Assembly: GCF_003323745.1 (NCBI RefSeq)
Contig: NZ_QOIL01000022.1
Coordinates: 62,001-126,000, forward strand
Origin: Sphaerisporangium album
GTDB lineage: Bacteria; Actinomycetota; Actinomycetes; Streptosporangiales; Streptosporangiaceae
DNA: 64,000 nucleotides
Reading direction: 5' to 3'
In this document: in pieces, positions 33,734-43,053 of the stretch
Numbering within the stretch: the stretch's first letter is position 1
Layout: each line of letters opens with the position of its first letter
Position numbers and translations under genes: made by a program
Notes under the pieces: model-generated
Database searches by the model: none
What the model was told of the DNA's origin: nothing
The model's input: only the letters and a program-made list of their open reading frames with translations

Positions 33734-36193
33734 ATGACGGGGGCGGCGAGCCGCTGGCGGGCCGCGCCGCTGGCGCTGCTGCGACGTACCGGGTTTCCGT
33801 TCGAGCTGCTCGGAGGGCTCACCCGGCCCGAGGTGGCGGCGGCGCTGGCTCCGTATCGGGTGGCCGAAAACGGGGTGGCCGGGCTCTGCGCCGAGTTCGC
33901 CGACGACGTGTTTCCGCGCGCGGTGGCCGAGCAGGAGGCCGCGGGGGCTCCGGCCGCGGTGTTCAAGGCCCTGTACCGGGTGCGCAGGGCGGCCGCGCGC
34001 GGCGAGGTGCCGCCCGAGCAGGCGCTGTCGGCCGTCGAGGCGCTCGACCCGGGCACGGCTTCCTGGGCCGCACGCCTGCGCGCCGCCGCGTCCGCGCTCG
34101 CCACGCGCCGCGCCGAGCTGGACGACGCCACCGGTCGCGCCCTCGCACACGCCCGCGCGTCGCTGTGGGAGGCCGCCGCCGGTCCGGCGTTCCGCGAGGC
34201 CGTCCTGCTGTCCAACCCCGGCGCGTACGAGCGGGTGCTGCACCGCGCGACCGGCGCACCTCCCCCCTCCCGCAACGCCAAGGCGCGGCGCGAGGAAGGG
34301 CTGCTGTACGCGTACCTGCAGCGGTTCTGCGCCAAGAACGAGTCCGTCAGCTTCTTCGGCCCCGTCGACCCGATCCGGATCGAGCCGGACTCCCCCGAGC
34401 CGCTGAGGCTGGAACGCCGTCCCGGCACGCTGCAAGGACGGTGGCTGCGCGCGGCGCACTGGGCGGCCGAGACGCTGGCGGCGCGGCTCGCCGCCGACCC
34501 GGAGATCGCGGCCCGGCTGCCGCTGCGGCTGGCCCCCGGCTTCTCGGCGTCGAAGGACGGGCGCGTGCTCAGCCTGCCCGACGGCCGCCGCGCCCGCCTG
34601 GACGCCGCGTCCGGGGCCGCGTTACGCGCCTGCGAGGCCGGGCTGACCCTGGCCCGGTTCGAGGAGAAGGCGCCCCCGGAGGAGGCCGCCGCGGCGGGGC
34701 GGCTGCTCGCGCGGGGTGTGATCCGGCGCGACCTGCCGATCCCGACCGCCGTGGACGACCCGCTCGGACGGCTGAAGGACGCCGTCACGGCGCTCTTCGA
34801 CCCTTCCGAGGAGGCTGCCGGGGGTATGGCCGAGGTCGAGCGGTTCGAGCGGGCTCTGACGGCGTTCGCGGAGGCCGCCCCGGGCGAGCGCGCGCACGCG
34901 CTCCAGGAGGCCGAGCGGTGCTTCAGCCAGATCGGCGGCGTCGAGGCCCGGCGCGCGGCCGGCACGATCTACGCCGACCGGCTGATCGCCACCGAGGACT
35001 GCCGGGGCGACATCGTGGACGCGGCCGTCGGCGGGCCGCTGCTCGCCGACCTGTCCCAACGGCTCGACCCCGTGCTACGGCTGTCGGCGAGCTACGGGCT
35101 GACGGTCGCCGAGGCCGTCCGCGAACGGGCCCTCGCGCTGCACGCCGAGCTGTCCGGGAAGGGCCCCGCCGGTTTCCTGGCGTTCATCGCCGAGCTTGAC
35201 CGGCGCGTCCAGGTGGACGAGCTCACGTCCACCGCCCCCGCCGTAACCGGCTTCCTCGACCGCCTGGCGAGCCTCGTCCACGACCAGCACCACGGCCACG
35301 GGGACGGCGTCGGCCTCGACGCCGGCGACCTGGCGCCGCTGCTGCGGCCGCTTCCGTCCGGGCTGAGCGTCTCCCCCGACCTCTTCCTGTCCGCGCCGGA
35401 CGAGGACGCGCTGCGCCGGGGCGACTTCGAGCTGATCGTCGGGGAGATCCACCACGGCGTCCAGGTCTGGACCCACCTGACCGCGCTCGCCCCCGGCCGC
35501 GACGCCTACGCCGCGAAGCTGTCCGCGCTGCTGGAGCTGGACGGACGCCCGCCCGCCGCCCTCGTGCACCGCCGCACCCAGGGCAAGGCGTTCGAGCGGG
35601 ACCTTCCCGGCTATGACATCGAGGTGCTCGGCCGCTCGGCCAAGCCGGACGACCACCGGCTGCGCGCCGCCGACCTGTCCGTCGTCCTCGGCGCGGACGG
35701 GCGGCTGCGGCTGCGCCACCCCGAGGCCGGAGAGCTGTTCCTGCGCCCCCGCGACCCGCGCGCCGCGTCCAGCTGGCTGTTCGGCCCGCCACCGGTCGTT
35801 CTGCCGCCGCTGCGGCTGCCCGGCGGGCACCCGCGCGTGCGTCTCGGCGACGCCGTCGTCTGGCGCCGGACCTGGGAACTCCCCCGGGACGCCTTCGACG
35901 CCCTGCTGCGCGCCGAAGGCCCGTCCGAGGCCGTCCTCGCCGCCGACCGGCTGCGCGCGGCGCACGGGCTGCCGTCCCGGGTCTTCGCCCGTGTGCCCGG
36001 CGAGCGCAAGCCCTTCTACGCGGACCTCGCCGAGCCGCTGAGCCTCGAACACCTGACGCACATGGTCCGGGCGTCGACCGGCGGGCCGCTGCGGCTGAGC
36101 GAGCTGCTGCCCGGCCCGGCCGGATGGTGGCTGGCCGACGACCGCGGCACCTACAGCTCCGAGTTACGGATGACCTACATCACCGGCCCCTAG
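33734..36193 (+). CDS. LanB-like protein 4 (putative peptide aminoacyl-tRNA ligase)
   Basis: 819 residues from the ATG at 33734, chosen because the family motif LALLRRTGFPFELL then begins about 15 residues in, as in paralogues. The ribosome binding site is weak and the frame is open upstream, so the start is not certain. Motifs: YLQRFCAKNESVSFFGP near 200, EARRAAGTIYADRLIATED near 410, VHRRTQGKAFERDLPGYDIE, a variant WRRTWEL in place of QRERW, and SELLPGPAGWWLADDRGTYSSELR at the end. It is the first gene of the rightward operon. The altered QRERW block marks it as one of the more divergent copies, perhaps with a different tRNA or amino acid (inference). Confidence 0.84.
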   Translation: MTGAASRWRAAPLALLRRTGFPFELLGGLTRPEVAAALAPYRVAENGVAGLCAEFADDVFPRAVAEQEAAGAPAAVFKALYRVRRAAARGEVPPEQALSAVEALDPGTASWAARLRAAASALATRRAELDDATGRALAHARASLWEAAAGPAFREAVLLSNPGAYERVLHRATGAPPPSRNAKARREEGLLYAYLQRFCAKNESVSFFGPVDPIRIEPDSPEPLRLERRPGTLQGRWLRAAHWAAETLAARLAADPEIAARLPLRLAPGFSASKDGRVLSLPDGRRARLDAASGAALRACEAGLTLARFEEKAPPEEAAAAGRLLARGVIRRDLPIPTAVDDPLGRLKDAVTALFDPSEEAAGGMAEVERFERALTAFAEAAPGERAHALQEAERCFSQIGGVEARRAAGTIYADRLIATEDCRGDIVDAAVGGPLLADLSQRLDPVLRLSASYGLTVAEAVRERALALHAELSGKGPAGFLAFIAELDRRVQVDELTSTAPAVTGFLDRLASLVHDQHHGHGDGVGLDAGDLAPLLRPLPSGLSVSPDLFLSAPDEDALRRGDFELIVGEIHHGVQVWTHLTALAPGRDAYAAKLSALLELDGRPPAALVHRRTQGKAFERDLPGYDIEVLGRSAKPDDHRLRAADLSVVLGADGRLRLRHPEAGELFLRPRDPRAASSWLFGPPPVVLPPLRLPGGHPRVRLGDAVVWRRTWELPRDAFDALLRAEGPSEAVLAADRLRAAHGLPSRVFARVPGERKPFYADLAEPLSLEHLTHMVRASTGGPLRLSELLPGPAGWWLADDRGTYSSELRMTYITGP

Positions 36194-36217
36194 GGCGCAG
36201 CACCGGAAGGAACACCC

Positions 36218-37312
36218 ATGGCACCTCGATACGACATCGCCGTCATCGGCGCCGGAGTCGTCGGCGCTTCCACGGCCCGGCGTCTCGCCGCGCAGGGCGC
36301 CTCCGTCGTGGCGCTGGACGCCCACGGGGTCGGCGGCCGCGGCTCGCGCGCGGCGGCGGGCGTGGGGGTCCCGTCGGTGCGGCTGCTCGCCGACCCGCTG
36401 ATGCTCTCCTTCGCCGAGGCGGGGCGCAAGCAGCTCTTCGCCGACCTCGACGAGATCACCGGCGGCGACCCGGGACGGCTGCGCACCGAGGCGGGCGTCA
36501 TCCGGCTCGTCCGCACCCCGCAGCAGCGCGAGGAGCTGGAGACCGCCGCCACGGCCCACCCCGGGTACCTCGGCACCTGGTACGACGGCCCCGGGCTCGC
36601 CGCGGTCGAGCCGCTGCTGTCCACCGACAAGCTGCACGGCGCGTACTTCGACCCGTCGGGCCTGGTGATGGACGCCGACGGGTACGTCAGCATGCTCCAG
36701 CAGGCCGCCACCGCGGCCGGGGCCAGGATCCGCCTCGCCACCCCCGTGCTCGGCGTCGAGCGGACCGCCGACGGCGTCGAGCTGGCCACCCACGACGGCC
36801 CCGTCTCGGCCGATCGGGTCGTGCTGGCGGCGGGCGCGTGGTCGGGCAACATCCCCGGGCTGCCCACCCTGCCGATCCGGCCCCTGCGCGGCCAGATGCT
36901 CCGGGTCGACGCGCCCGTGACCCTGCGCCACGTCGTCTCCGGTTCGCTGTACGCGGCGCCCAGCAGGTCCGGCACCGTCGTCGTAGGCGCGACGGAGGAG
37001 AAGACCGGCTTCACCGAGACCGTCACCCCCGAGGGGCTCATGGTGCTGACCGCGTTCCTCAGCAGGACGCTGCCCCGCCTCGGCGCCGGCGCCCTGCGCG
37101 ACGTCTGGAGCGGGCTGCGCGCCGCCGCCCCCGGAGGACGGCCGCTGCTCGGCGTCCTGCCCGGCGACGACCGCGTCGTCGTCGCCACCGGGCACGGCGG
37201 GCAGGGCATCCTCACCGGCGGGCTCACCGGCCTCGCCGTCTCCGCCCTCGTCGCCGGCGAGGACGACGAGTGGGCCACCGCGTTCGCCCCGAAGGCCGAG
37301 CCGGCACGATGA
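36218..37312 (+). CDS. glycine/D-amino-acid oxidase-like FAD enzyme (DAO family)
   Basis: 364 residues. IAVIGAGVVGASTARRLAAQGASVVALDA near the N terminus is the FAD-binding Rossmann motif of the DAO family. The block VLAAGAWSGNIPGLPTLPIRPLRGQM and the C-terminal GLRAAAPGGRPLLGVLPG...GHGGQGILTGGLTG are typical of glycine oxidase (ThiO), sarcosine oxidase and D-amino-acid oxidases. GGAAGG lies upstream of the ATG, and its stop overlaps the next LanB-like gene. In PEARL pathways that use glycyl-tRNA as nitrogen donor, a glycine-oxidase-like flavoenzyme removes the glycine carbons as glyoxylate and leaves an amine (from memory). A similar role here is a specific, testable inference. Primary alternatives are imine formation on the added residue. 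Confidence 0.87.
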   Translation: MAPRYDIAVIGAGVVGASTARRLAAQGASVVALDAHGVGGRGSRAAAGVGVPSVRLLADPLMLSFAEAGRKQLFADLDEITGGDPGRLRTEAGVIRLVRTPQQREELETAATAHPGYLGTWYDGPGLAAVEPLLSTDKLHGAYFDPSGLVMDADGYVSMLQQAATAAGARIRLATPVLGVERTADGVELATHDGPVSADRVVLAAGAWSGNIPGLPTLPIRPLRGQMLRVDAPVTLRHVVSGSLYAAPSRSGTVVVGATEEKTGFTETVTPEGLMVLTAFLSRTLPRLGAGALRDVWSGLRAAAPGGRPLLGVLPGDDRVVVATGHGGQGILTGGLTGLAVSALVAGEDDEWATAFAPKAEPAR

Positions 37313-39834
37313 CCGCGCGGCCCGCGCGCTGGGAACTGCACCCCCAGTTCATCCTCCGCAGCACCGGATTCCCGTTCGCACTGCTGGAGCGGATCTCCTT
37401 CCCGCTGACGTCGGCCAGGATCGACGCCCTGCTCGACGCGGAGGAAGCGCTCACAACGGCCGCCGACGCCGCCATCGCCCACCTCAAGGACTCCGACCAC
37501 GTCACGGACGGCCGCCTCCGCCGCAAACTCTGGAAGATCCTCTCGCGCCACCGCCCCCTCTCCACCCCCGCCGAAGCGTCGCCCGTCTCCGTCGGCGAGC
37601 TGCCGGCGGAGACGCGGGCCCTGCTGGACCGGTACGGGCGGACGCTGGAGCGGCTGGCGGAGGCCGAGCGGGACGCCCGCGCCGAGTTCGGAGCCGAGCT
37701 CCCGGTTCGGCGCAGGGCGTTGCGCGACCTCGTGGCGGACGAGCGCTTCCAGGAGGCCGTGTGGCTGTCGAGCCCGCAGATGTACGAACGCGGGCTGCGC
37801 GGCTACCTGGCCGCGGGATTCGAAGAGACGCGCACGGGCCGCGTCCGCTCGCTGGAACGCCAACTGGCCGGCTACCTCCAACGCGTAGCCGCCAAGAACG
37901 AGACCGCCTCGTTCTTCGGCCCCATCAACTACGGCACCTTCACCCCTCGCCCCACCCCCGCCAGCTCACCCGTGCCCCCTGCGGACCTCCCCGAGCCCGA
38001 GGCGCAGCGGACAGAACCCGCTACGGCCGATGCGCCAAGGGCCGGGGTCGTGACGCGGCGGCATGCGTACGTCGCGTATTGGGTGGTGCAGGCGTTGGCG
38101 GCGAGGTTGGGGGCGGACGCGGAGGTGCGGCCGCATCTGCGGCCGCGGGTGTCCACGCTGGCCAGGCCGGCCGCCGACGGCTCGTCGGTGACGCTGGCCC
38201 GTACCCGCAAGGTCGCGCTCAGGGGCCGCGCCGCCGAGCTGCTGCCGCTCGTGGACGGCAAGCGCACCGCGACCACGCTCGCGCAGGAGGTCGGCGCGCC
38301 GGTCGGCGAGGTGGTCGCCGAGCTGGAACGGCTGGCCCGCGCCCGGATCGTGGCGTACGGCGTCGACCTGCCTGTCACCGAGCCCCGCGCGCTCGAAGCC
38401 CTGCGCGACCGCGTCGCCGAGCTTCCTGACGACTGCCCCGCGCGCGAGACGTGGCTGAGGCGGCTGGACAGGCTGCGCGACCTGCAGGAGGAGTTCGCGT
38501 CCGCGGACTTCGGCAGGCGGCGCGAGCTGCTGGATGTGCTCGAACGGGAGACCGGTGAGCTCACGGGCCTGGAGGCGCGCCGCGCGGGCGGTCAGCTGTA
38601 CGCCGACCGGCTGGTGATCACCGAGGAGTGCCTGGGCGCGGCCACCCCCCTACAGCTCGGCGAGGACGTGCTGCGCCTGCTGACCGCCGAGCTGGGCCCG
38701 GTGCTGGACCTGCTCGCCGCCGAAGCCGTCACCACACACGCCGACCTCACCGCCGCCGCGCTGAAGTCACTGAACCTGAAGGAAGGCGACCGCCTCCCCC
38801 TCCCGACCTACCTGACCCGCCCCTGGCCCGCCACCACATCGGACCGGACCGCCGTCGAGGCCCGTCCCCTCTGGCGGGCCGAGATCGAGGACCGGCTGCT
38901 CGGGGACGGCCGGCCCGTAGCGCTCGGCGCCGCCGACGTCGCCGTGGATCCCGGCACGCTGGCCGGCCGGGCGCTGATCTGCTCGCCCGACGTCATGATC
39001 GTGGCCCGCGACCTGGACGCCGTCCGCGCCGGAGACTTCACCCTCGTGCTGGCCGAGTCGCACGACACGGTGCTGCTGTGGGGCTGGGCCCTGCAGTTCC
39101 TGGACGACCCGGCCGCGGCGCAGGACGAGATCGGAGCCCTGCTGACCAGGGTCGACAGCGAACACCCCCTCGCGAACATGCTCACCTCCAAGCGGGCCAA
39201 GATCGTCCCGTTCGAGTTCCCCGGCGCGACCGTCGAGGCGTCCCAGCCGAGCCACCGCGCCGGCGGGCGCACCATCCCGGTCGGCGAGGTGGACGTCGTC
39301 GTCCGCGACGGCCGGCTGATGCTGTCGGCGCCGGGACACGACGGTTTCCTGCTATACAACGGCGAGCTGGACTCCCCCGCGCACAACGTCCTCGCCCCCC
39401 CGCGGGTACGGCCGGTGGCGTTCGGGCGGGGCGGCCCGCGCCACACCCCGCGCGTCTCGATCGGCCGTACGGTCGTCCAGCGCGAGCGGTGGGTCGTGGC
39501 ACGCGACGAGCTGGCGCCCGAGCCCGCGCGGGGAGCCGCCGGCGAGGACACGTCCTTCGCCCTCCTGGTCGCGCTGCGCAGAGCCGCGCGCCGCCACGGC
39601 CTGCCCCGCTGGGTGTTCGCGAAGATCCCGGGGGAGCGCAAGCCCGTCCTCCTGGACACCGAGGGGCTGTTCCTGGCCGAACTGCTCGCCCACCTCAGCG
39701 AGCCGGGCACGGACCTGACCCTGTCGGAGATGCTGCCCGGCCCGGGCCACCTCTGGCTCGAAGGCCCCGAGGGCGCGCACTGCACCGAACTGCGCCTGAG
39801 CGCCGTCCGCACCACCACGGACCCCGTCCCATGA
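37309..39834 (+). CDS. LanB-like protein 5 (putative peptide aminoacyl-tRNA ligase)
   Basis: 841 residues, starting ATGA on the stop of the flavoenzyme gene. Motifs: WELHPQFILRSTGFPFALLE at the N terminus, GYLQRVAAKNETASFFGPINYG near 190, EARRAGGQLYADRLVITEE near 430, KRAKIVPFEFPGATVE, HTPRVSIGRTVVQRERWVV and SEMLPGPGHLWLEGPEGAHCTELR. It is the longest copy; the extra length is mostly loop sequence, for example a Pro/Glu-rich insert after the FGP motif. Overlap with the oxidase gene suggests the two act in consecutive steps (inference). Confidence 0.86.
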   Translation: MTARPARWELHPQFILRSTGFPFALLERISFPLTSARIDALLDAEEALTTAADAAIAHLKDSDHVTDGRLRRKLWKILSRHRPLSTPAEASPVSVGELPAETRALLDRYGRTLERLAEAERDARAEFGAELPVRRRALRDLVADERFQEAVWLSSPQMYERGLRGYLAAGFEETRTGRVRSLERQLAGYLQRVAAKNETASFFGPINYGTFTPRPTPASSPVPPADLPEPEAQRTEPATADAPRAGVVTRRHAYVAYWVVQALAARLGADAEVRPHLRPRVSTLARPAADGSSVTLARTRKVALRGRAAELLPLVDGKRTATTLAQEVGAPVGEVVAELERLARARIVAYGVDLPVTEPRALEALRDRVAELPDDCPARETWLRRLDRLRDLQEEFASADFGRRRELLDVLERETGELTGLEARRAGGQLYADRLVITEECLGAATPLQLGEDVLRLLTAELGPVLDLLAAEAVTTHADLTAAALKSLNLKEGDRLPLPTYLTRPWPATTSDRTAVEARPLWRAEIEDRLLGDGRPVALGAADVAVDPGTLAGRALICSPDVMIVARDLDAVRAGDFTLVLAESHDTVLLWGWALQFLDDPAAAQDEIGALLTRVDSEHPLANMLTSKRAKIVPFEFPGATVEASQPSHRAGGRTIPVGEVDVVVRDGRLMLSAPGHDGFLLYNGELDSPAHNVLAPPRVRPVAFGRGGPRHTPRVSIGRTVVQRERWVVARDELAPEPARGAAGEDTSFALLVALRRAARRHGLPRWVFAKIPGERKPVLLDTEGLFLAELLAHLSEPGTDLTLSEMLPGPGHLWLEGPEGAHCTELRLSAVRTTTDPVP

Positions 39835-39935
39835 AACCGCCCTTCCCGCCTCACCCCGGGCCGCGGACGAGCCACCTCCCCGAGGCGGCCTCCCGCACCC
39901 GCGTACGTCTGATCGACCCGAGAGAAGACCTATGA
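39831..39935 (+). CDS. 34-codon ORF coupled between LanB-like 5 and TldD
   Basis: ATG 39831 overlaps the stop of LanB-like protein 5 and its TGA overlaps the TldD ATG, so a ribosome could pass through all three in ATGA steps. The product, beginning MKPPFPPHPGPRT and ending RLIDPREDL, is Pro- and Arg-rich with no known relatives. It is either a coupling device or a very small protein; chance openness in G+C-rich DNA is also possible. Confidence 0.3.
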   Translation: MKPPFPPHPGPRTSHLPEAASRTRVRLIDPREDL

Positions 39936-41389
39936 GCGCCCCCCCGACACACCGGGCACCACGGACGAGTCCCGCCACGGCACAAGAGATGCCCACCGTC
40001 GCTCCCCTCATCGACCCGGACGCCGCGCTGCGGACGGCGGCCGACGGAGCCGGGCCGGGGCGGCGGGCCGAGGTCTTCGCCGAGTCGTGGGTGCTGTCGC
40101 GGGCGGTCGCCGACCCGCTCGGGCTGCGGCTCGCGCAGCGCCGCCGCGAGGGCGTCGGGCTGTCGCTGGTCACGGCGGACGGCGTCCGTCACCGCCACCT
40201 GCCCTACCTGGACGCGGACCACCTGCGCACGCTGCTCGCCGGCGACGCGCCCGGCCGTCCACTCCCGCCCACGGCGCCGGCGGACCCGACGCTCTCCGGC
40301 GCGGCCCAGGGCACGCCCGGGGACGCCGGCCTCGCCACCGCCGAGGTACTGTCCCGGATGGTCGCGCTCGCCGCCGACGAGGTCGGCGCCGCCTTCCCCG
40401 GCCTCGTGACCCCCCGGGTGACCGGCGAGTTCGTCGAGCGCGCCACGCTGGTCGCCCGCGAGGACGGCCTGCTGCGCCACGGCCTGCACCGGCACCTGGA
40501 GCTGCGGATCCACGCCACGGCGCGGCGCGACGGCGCCATGGCCCGTACCCTGCGCGTGGCCGGAGCCGAGGTGGACGGCCCGCTCGGCGACGCGCCCGGT
40601 GAGGACGCCATCCGCGCCGCCGCCCGCGCCGCCGCCGAGCACGCCGTCCGTGACCTGGACGCGGTCGATCCGCCGGTCGGCGAGATCCCCGTCGTCCTCG
40701 CGGCGGGCGGCCCCGGCGCGCTGCTGCACGAGGTGTGCGGGCACGGGCTGGAGGCGGACGTCGCCCTCCAGCCCGGCGCCGCGTACGGGCGCCTGCTCGG
40801 CCACGCCTTGTCCCCCGCACGGCTCACCCTGCTGGACTCGCCTCGGGCCCCGCACGGCGCGGGCCTCTACCACTTCGACGACGAGGGCGAGCCCGCCGGG
40901 GAGGTCGCGCTGCTCGAGGACGGCGTCCTGCGCTCCTACCTGCACGACCGGCGCACCTCGGGGGCCGCGGGGCTCCCGCCGCACGGCCACGGGCGGCGGC
41001 TCGGCTACGCCTACCCGGCGCTGCCCCGCATGAGCTGCACCTACGTCGCCCCCGGCACGACGCCGCCCGAGGAGATCATCGCGGCCACGGCGTTCGGGCT
41101 GTACGTCGAGTCCATCGTGTCCGGCGAGACGGACATGAGCTCGGGCCGGTTCAGCGTGCGGATGACGTCCGGCCGGCTGATCGAGAACGGCAGGCTCACC
41201 GCGCCCGTACGCGAGGCCACCCTCGCGGGCACCGGCCTCGGAGTGCTGCGCGACATCGACCTGATCGGCGACGACCTGCGCTTCATGCCCTACGGCTACC
41301 AGTGCAACAAGCTGGGCCAGTTCCCGGTGACGGTGTCGGTCGGCCAGCCCACCCTGCGAGTAGCGCGAATGACGGTGACCGGCCCGTGA
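39932..41389 (+). CDS. tldD: TldD-type metalloprotease subunit
   Basis: 485 residues. The zinc motif HExxxH is present as LLHEVCGHGLEAD near residue 266, and the C-terminal GYQCNKLGQFPVTVSVGQPTLRVARM carries the conserved Cys and Gly-Gln-Pro block of TldD. TldD works with TldE as a heterodimeric protease that trims unfolded peptides, for example in microcin B17, PQQ-like and PEARL pathways. Its stop overlaps the TldE GTG, consistent with a 1:1 complex. A GAGAGAAG ribosome binding site precedes the ATG. The likely job is to degrade the modified scaffold peptide from its end and free the small-molecule product (inference). Confidence 0.9.
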   Translation: MSAPPTHRAPRTSPATAQEMPTVAPLIDPDAALRTAADGAGPGRRAEVFAESWVLSRAVADPLGLRLAQRRREGVGLSLVTADGVRHRHLPYLDADHLRTLLAGDAPGRPLPPTAPADPTLSGAAQGTPGDAGLATAEVLSRMVALAADEVGAAFPGLVTPRVTGEFVERATLVAREDGLLRHGLHRHLELRIHATARRDGAMARTLRVAGAEVDGPLGDAPGEDAIRAAARAAAEHAVRDLDAVDPPVGEIPVVLAAGGPGALLHEVCGHGLEADVALQPGAAYGRLLGHALSPARLTLLDSPRAPHGAGLYHFDDEGEPAGEVALLEDGVLRSYLHDRRTSGAAGLPPHGHGRRLGYAYPALPRMSCTYVAPGTTPPEEIIAATAFGLYVESIVSGETDMSSGRFSVRMTSGRLIENGRLTAPVREATLAGTGLGVLRDIDLIGDDLRFMPYGYQCNKLGQFPVTVSVGQPTLRVARMTVTGP

Positions 41390-42750
41390 ACCCCCCTGCC
41401 CTCACGACCCCGCCCGCCGCCCCGGAGTCCTCTGGCACCACGGCCTCGGTGGGGGCCGAGGAGCTGCTCCACGGCTGCCGGGCGTTGCTGGACGCCGTCG
41501 CGGCGGAGGGCGGGGACGCCGCCGACGTGCAGTGCGTGTCCACGTCCGTGCGCGCGGTCCAGGCCTTCGCCGACGGCGCCCATGCCGGACGCCAGGGCGT
41601 GACCGTCACCACCGGCCTGCGGGTTCGCGCCGGAGAGGGGGCCGCCACGCTGCTGCTGGGCGCCCCGCCCGCGTCGCCCGGAGACGTCGCGCGTCTCGCG
41701 GTGGCGCTGGCCCGCCGCTCGCACGGCGAAGGCGACCGGCCCCTGGCCCCCATCGGGGTGGGCGCGGCCGTCCATCCCGCCGTGCCGGAGCCCGAAGCTC
41801 CGTTCGAGGTCTCCCGCCGGTTCCTCGCCGAGCTGCTGACCCCGCCCGAGGCCGGGCCCGTGGCCCTCGGCGCGGAGCACGTCCACACGCGGAGCTGGAC
41901 CGTGGTCGCCGACGGCGTGGGCTCGGCCGTGGCCTACGAGCAGGCGGGGCATCACGCCTGGCACTGGCTCGAAGGTCTCGGCGGCCACATGGTCGACGGC
42001 CTGGCCGCCTCCCGGTTCGACGAGCTGCGCTGGGACGCGCTGGCGGCGCGCGCCCGCGAGTTCCGCGCGGTGCACCTGGCGGGGCCTCGCCCCCTGGACC
42101 ACGACGGGGCACTGCCGGTCCTGCTGCACCCGGACGTCGCCGCGCACCTCGTCCGCAGCCTGGGGTTCCTGCTCTGCGCGGGGAACGTGCTGTCGGGCAT
42201 GCGGCCGCTGCTGGAGCGCGTCGGACGCCGCATCGCCTCCCCCGCCGTCACGCTCGCCGACGACCCCGTCAGCCCCGTGGACGCCGAGGGCACCCCGGCG
42301 CGCCGTCAGGTGTTGCTGGAGCGCGGGGTGCTGAAAGGCTTCCTGACCGGCCGCGCGAACGCGTCCGAGCTGGGCGTGACCCCCTCGGGCGCCGCCCGCC
42401 GCTCCGCGCCCGACCAGCCCGCCGTCGAAAGCCCGTCCCACATCTCACTCGCGGCCGGTGAGGACTCGCGCGACGCGCTGCGCGCCCGGCTCGGCGACGG
42501 CATCGAGGCGGTCGGCGTCGTCCAGCCCGGCCGTATCCGGGGGCGGCGCGGCACGTTCACCACGGTCGTGCTCGGCTGGAGGGTACGGGACGGCCGCCGC
42601 ACCGAGGCCCTCGGGCCCGTGCGCGTCTCCCTCGGCGTCTTCGAACTTCTCCGCTCGATCCAGGCCACCGCCGACGACCCGGCCCACTCCTACCTCGCCG
42701 CGGGCGCCCGATCCCCCAGCATCTTGCTCAGCCACATGCGAACCGGCTGA
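41386..42750 (+). CDS. tldE: TldE/PmbA-type protease partner subunit
   Basis: 454 residues from the GTG at 41386 overlapping the TldD stop. Recognisable by DAADVQCVSTSVRAVQAFADGAHAGRQGV-type N-terminal fold, then PLLERVGRRIASPAVTLADDP, GTPARRQVLLERGVLKGFLTGRANA and FELLRSIQATADDPAH near the end. TldE lacks the HExxxH motif, as expected, and completes the TldD2-TldE2 or TldD-TldE protease. This pair is common in clusters where a peptide scaffold must be cut away from its added residues. Confidence 0.87.
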   Translation: MNPPALTTPPAAPESSGTTASVGAEELLHGCRALLDAVAAEGGDAADVQCVSTSVRAVQAFADGAHAGRQGVTVTTGLRVRAGEGAATLLLGAPPASPGDVARLAVALARRSHGEGDRPLAPIGVGAAVHPAVPEPEAPFEVSRRFLAELLTPPEAGPVALGAEHVHTRSWTVVADGVGSAVAYEQAGHHAWHWLEGLGGHMVDGLAASRFDELRWDALAARAREFRAVHLAGPRPLDHDGALPVLLHPDVAAHLVRSLGFLLCAGNVLSGMRPLLERVGRRIASPAVTLADDPVSPVDAEGTPARRQVLLERGVLKGFLTGRANASELGVTPSGAARRSAPDQPAVESPSHISLAAGEDSRDALRARLGDGIEAVGVVQPGRIRGRRGTFTTVVLGWRVRDGRRTEALGPVRVSLGVFELLRSIQATADDPAHSYLAAGARSPSILLSHMRTG

Positions 42751-43053
42751 CCGCGGAACCTCACCCGTCTGCCGGCAAAGCCGGCGGCACACCCACGACG
42801 ACGAAGCGCCCGCCCTCCTGTCAGAAAGGCCCCTTCGCATGCCATGTTCGCCCTGTGCGGCGCCCGGCCCCGGTGAGCGTACGGGAGAAGCGGATGCCCC
42901 CGGCAACTCGCCGCATCGCGTTTCCCTGGTTCGGAGGACACGGAAAGCAGCGAGTTTCTCGTGCGACCCGAGTAATCCACGGCACGACGAAGAGGCCGGA
43001 GAAATGGCGAACGCAATGGCGTCATCCACCCCGCGCGTCCGGGGAGCGCTCCG
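42751..43053. other. gap before LanB-like 6, with possible short coupled ORF
   Basis: The 303-base gap has a short palindrome (GCCGGC-AAA-GCCGGC at 42771-42785). A frame from ATG 43004 (GAGG upstream, 17 codons, MANAMASSTPRVRGALR) ends in a TGA overlapping the ATG of LanB-like protein 6; the same frame extends upstream to ATG 42839 (72 codons, Cys- and Pro-containing). I regard it as a possible leader or coupling peptide, not a proven gene. Confidence 0.35.
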
